Origin: JAWXCH01 sp034440595
Lineage (GTDB): Bacteria; Planctomycetota; Planctomycetia; Pirellulales; JALHPA01
Length of the DNA stretch: 15,117 nucleotides
Assembly (NCBI GenBank): GCA_034440595.1
Contig: JAWXCH010000204.1
Location: 1-15,117, forward strand
Direction: 5' to 3'
Below, one piece after another: positions 14,188 through 15,117 of this stretch. The notes beneath the pieces are model-generated. The model did no database searches. It was not told the DNA's origin and saw nothing but the letters and a program-made list of their open reading frames with translations. The stretch's first letter is position 1; the number at the start of each line of letters is the position of its first letter. A program made the position numbers and the translations under genes.

Positions 14188-15117
14188 TTACGCCGCGACC
14201 CGAATCGGCCCCTGCGGCGAGCGGAGCTTGAACAGCCCGAACAACTCCTGCTGCGTCAGCCCCATGCTGCGGTGAGCATCGGCACCGCTGAAGATGGTGT
14301 CAAACAGTTCCCGTTTCTCCTCCAAGACCTGATTGATCCGCTCTTCGATCGAATCGAGTGCCAAAAACCGCGTAATGGTCACCGGACCTGCCGCACCAAT
14401 GCGATGCGCACGGTTAACCGCCTGATCCTCGACCGCCGGGTTCCACCAGCGATCGAACAAGAACACATAGCTACAAAACTGCAGGTTCAGCCCCACGCTA
14501 CCGGCACCATAACTCATCAAGATCACATGCTTGGACTTGTCGTCACGGAACTGCTGAATGACCCCTTCGCGCTGCTTGTGCGGAATCTTGCCGTGATACT
14601 CCAAGACGCCCAGGTGACCGAGCCGCTGCTTCAGTTTATCCAGCGTGTCGACCCATTGACTGAAGATGATCGCCTTCTGGCCGCTGGCAGCAACCTCTTC
14701 CAGGTCCGCGGCCAATCGTTCAAATTTGCTGCTCTCCCCTGTCGCCGGATCAAAATTGCAAATCTGCTTCAGCCGCAGGACCAGTTCAAACACATGCTGG
14801 ATTGAGGCCCCTTCGCCAAGCTGCGTGAGTCGCAGCACACCATCCTCTTCGGCCATCGTGTAGGTCTGTCGCTGCTCGCTGGATAGCTCAATATCGGCGT
14901 CGCGAAACAGCTTGGGAGGCAGCTCAGTCAGTACCTTGTCCTTCGTCCGGCGAAGGATATAGTCGGCAGCCGCTTTGCCCATGCTTCGCGGCTTCATATC
15001 GCGCGTCAGATGCCCGGGTGCCACGAATTCAAAAATCCCCACCAGATCCTCAGGGCTATTTTCCACCGGGGTACCGGTCAGTGCCCAACTGCGCGTTCGC
15101 GACAGTGCCCGCACCAC
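14188..15117 (-). CDS. SNF2/Rad54-family helicase, C-terminal part (5' end outside the window)
   Basis: The visible 309 residues begin just before helicase motif III (ALTGTPVENSPEDL, 12-25) and run through the SNF2 linker (YILRRTKDKVLTELP, 53-67; LKQICN, 116-121) into the second RecA-like lobe: KAIIFSQWVDTLD (148-160, motif IV), EYHGKIPHKQRE, SYGAGSVGLNLQ (202-213, motif V) and FDRWWNPAVEDQAVNRAHRIG (221-241, motif VI with Q232, R236, R239). This is an ATP-driven double-stranded DNA translocase of the HepA/RapA-like bacterial SNF2 group. The Walker A and DEAH motifs lie beyond position 15117. The protein ends with a short tail (QGPIRVAA) and TAA at 14188. The 248-bp gap to the next gene (13940-14187) shows no gene and no clear terminator. 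Confidence 0.93.
   Translation of the reverse strand: MVRALSRTRSWALTGTPVENSPEDLVGIFEFVAPGHLTRDMKPRSMGKAAADYILRRTKDKVLTELPPKLFRDADIELSSEQRQTYTMAEEDGVLRLTQLGEGASIQHVFELVLRLKQICNFDPATGESSKFERLAADLEEVAASGQKAIIFSQWVDTLDKLKQRLGHLGVLEYHGKIPHKQREGVIQQFRDDKSKHVILMSYGAGSVGLNLQFCSYVFLFDRWWNPAVEDQAVNRAHRIGAAGPVTITRFLALDSIEERINQVLEEKRELFDTIFSGADAHRSMGLTQQELFGLFKLRSPQGPIRVAA

Noticed and set aside
14083..14805. A 240-aa plus-strand open frame near the right end
   Set aside because: It is antisense to the SNF2 helicase, which has all of its C-terminal motifs in frame.

Overview
The window reads as chromosomal DNA of a planctomycete-like bacterium (Planctomycetota, probably near Pirellulales). This is inference from gene content: the bacterial squalene genes hpnC-hpnD-hpnE, a secreted protein with two DUF1080 (3-keto-disaccharide hydrolase) domains, a lone PulJ-type pseudopilin, and interspersed repeat elements of kinds I recall from planctomycete genomes. 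No rRNA, tRNA, CRISPR array, transposase or phage gene was seen. Both ends cut through genes.

Region 1 (1-3322): a 3'-truncated sugar-acid dehydratase of the enolase superfamily (DgoD-like) on the minus strand is divergent from a GntR/FadR-type regulator, separated by an unusually long AT-rich gap (1102-1716) that holds several palindromes. The regulator is followed on the same strand by a nucleoside phosphorylase/nucleosidase that resembles the hopanoid-associated phosphorylase HpnG.

Region 2 (3323-8309): a squalene-forming operon on the minus strand, hpnC -> hpnD -> hpnE (hpnD and hpnE overlap by ATGA), converts two farnesyl diphosphates through presqualene diphosphate and hydroxysqualene to squalene. 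Divergent from it is ispH, the last enzyme of the MEP pathway that supplies the isoprenoid precursors. A ~180 bp imperfect inverted repeat sits in the divergent gap, and a second repeat-like segment lies downstream of hpnE.

Region 3 (8330-11754): an unrecognised 302-aa protein converges on a two-CBS-domain protein, with one terminator hairpin facing each way between them. Then, on the minus strand, a small protein resembling an isolated GH2-type sugar-binding jelly-roll is followed by the secreted tandem-DUF1080 protein, a possible carbohydrate-related pair.

Region 4 (11810-15117): on the minus strand, a PulJ-like prepilin with a good promoter and Shine-Dalgarno site, a RelE/HigB-type toxin overlapping an upstream 155-aa protein that may be its partner, and the C-terminal part of a SNF2-family helicase.

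No single locus is clearly a new system. The items most worth following are the interleaved palindromes at 1358-1395, the RelE toxin with a large non-canonical partner, the DUF1080/GH2-fold pair, and the large inverted repeat between hpnC and ispH.
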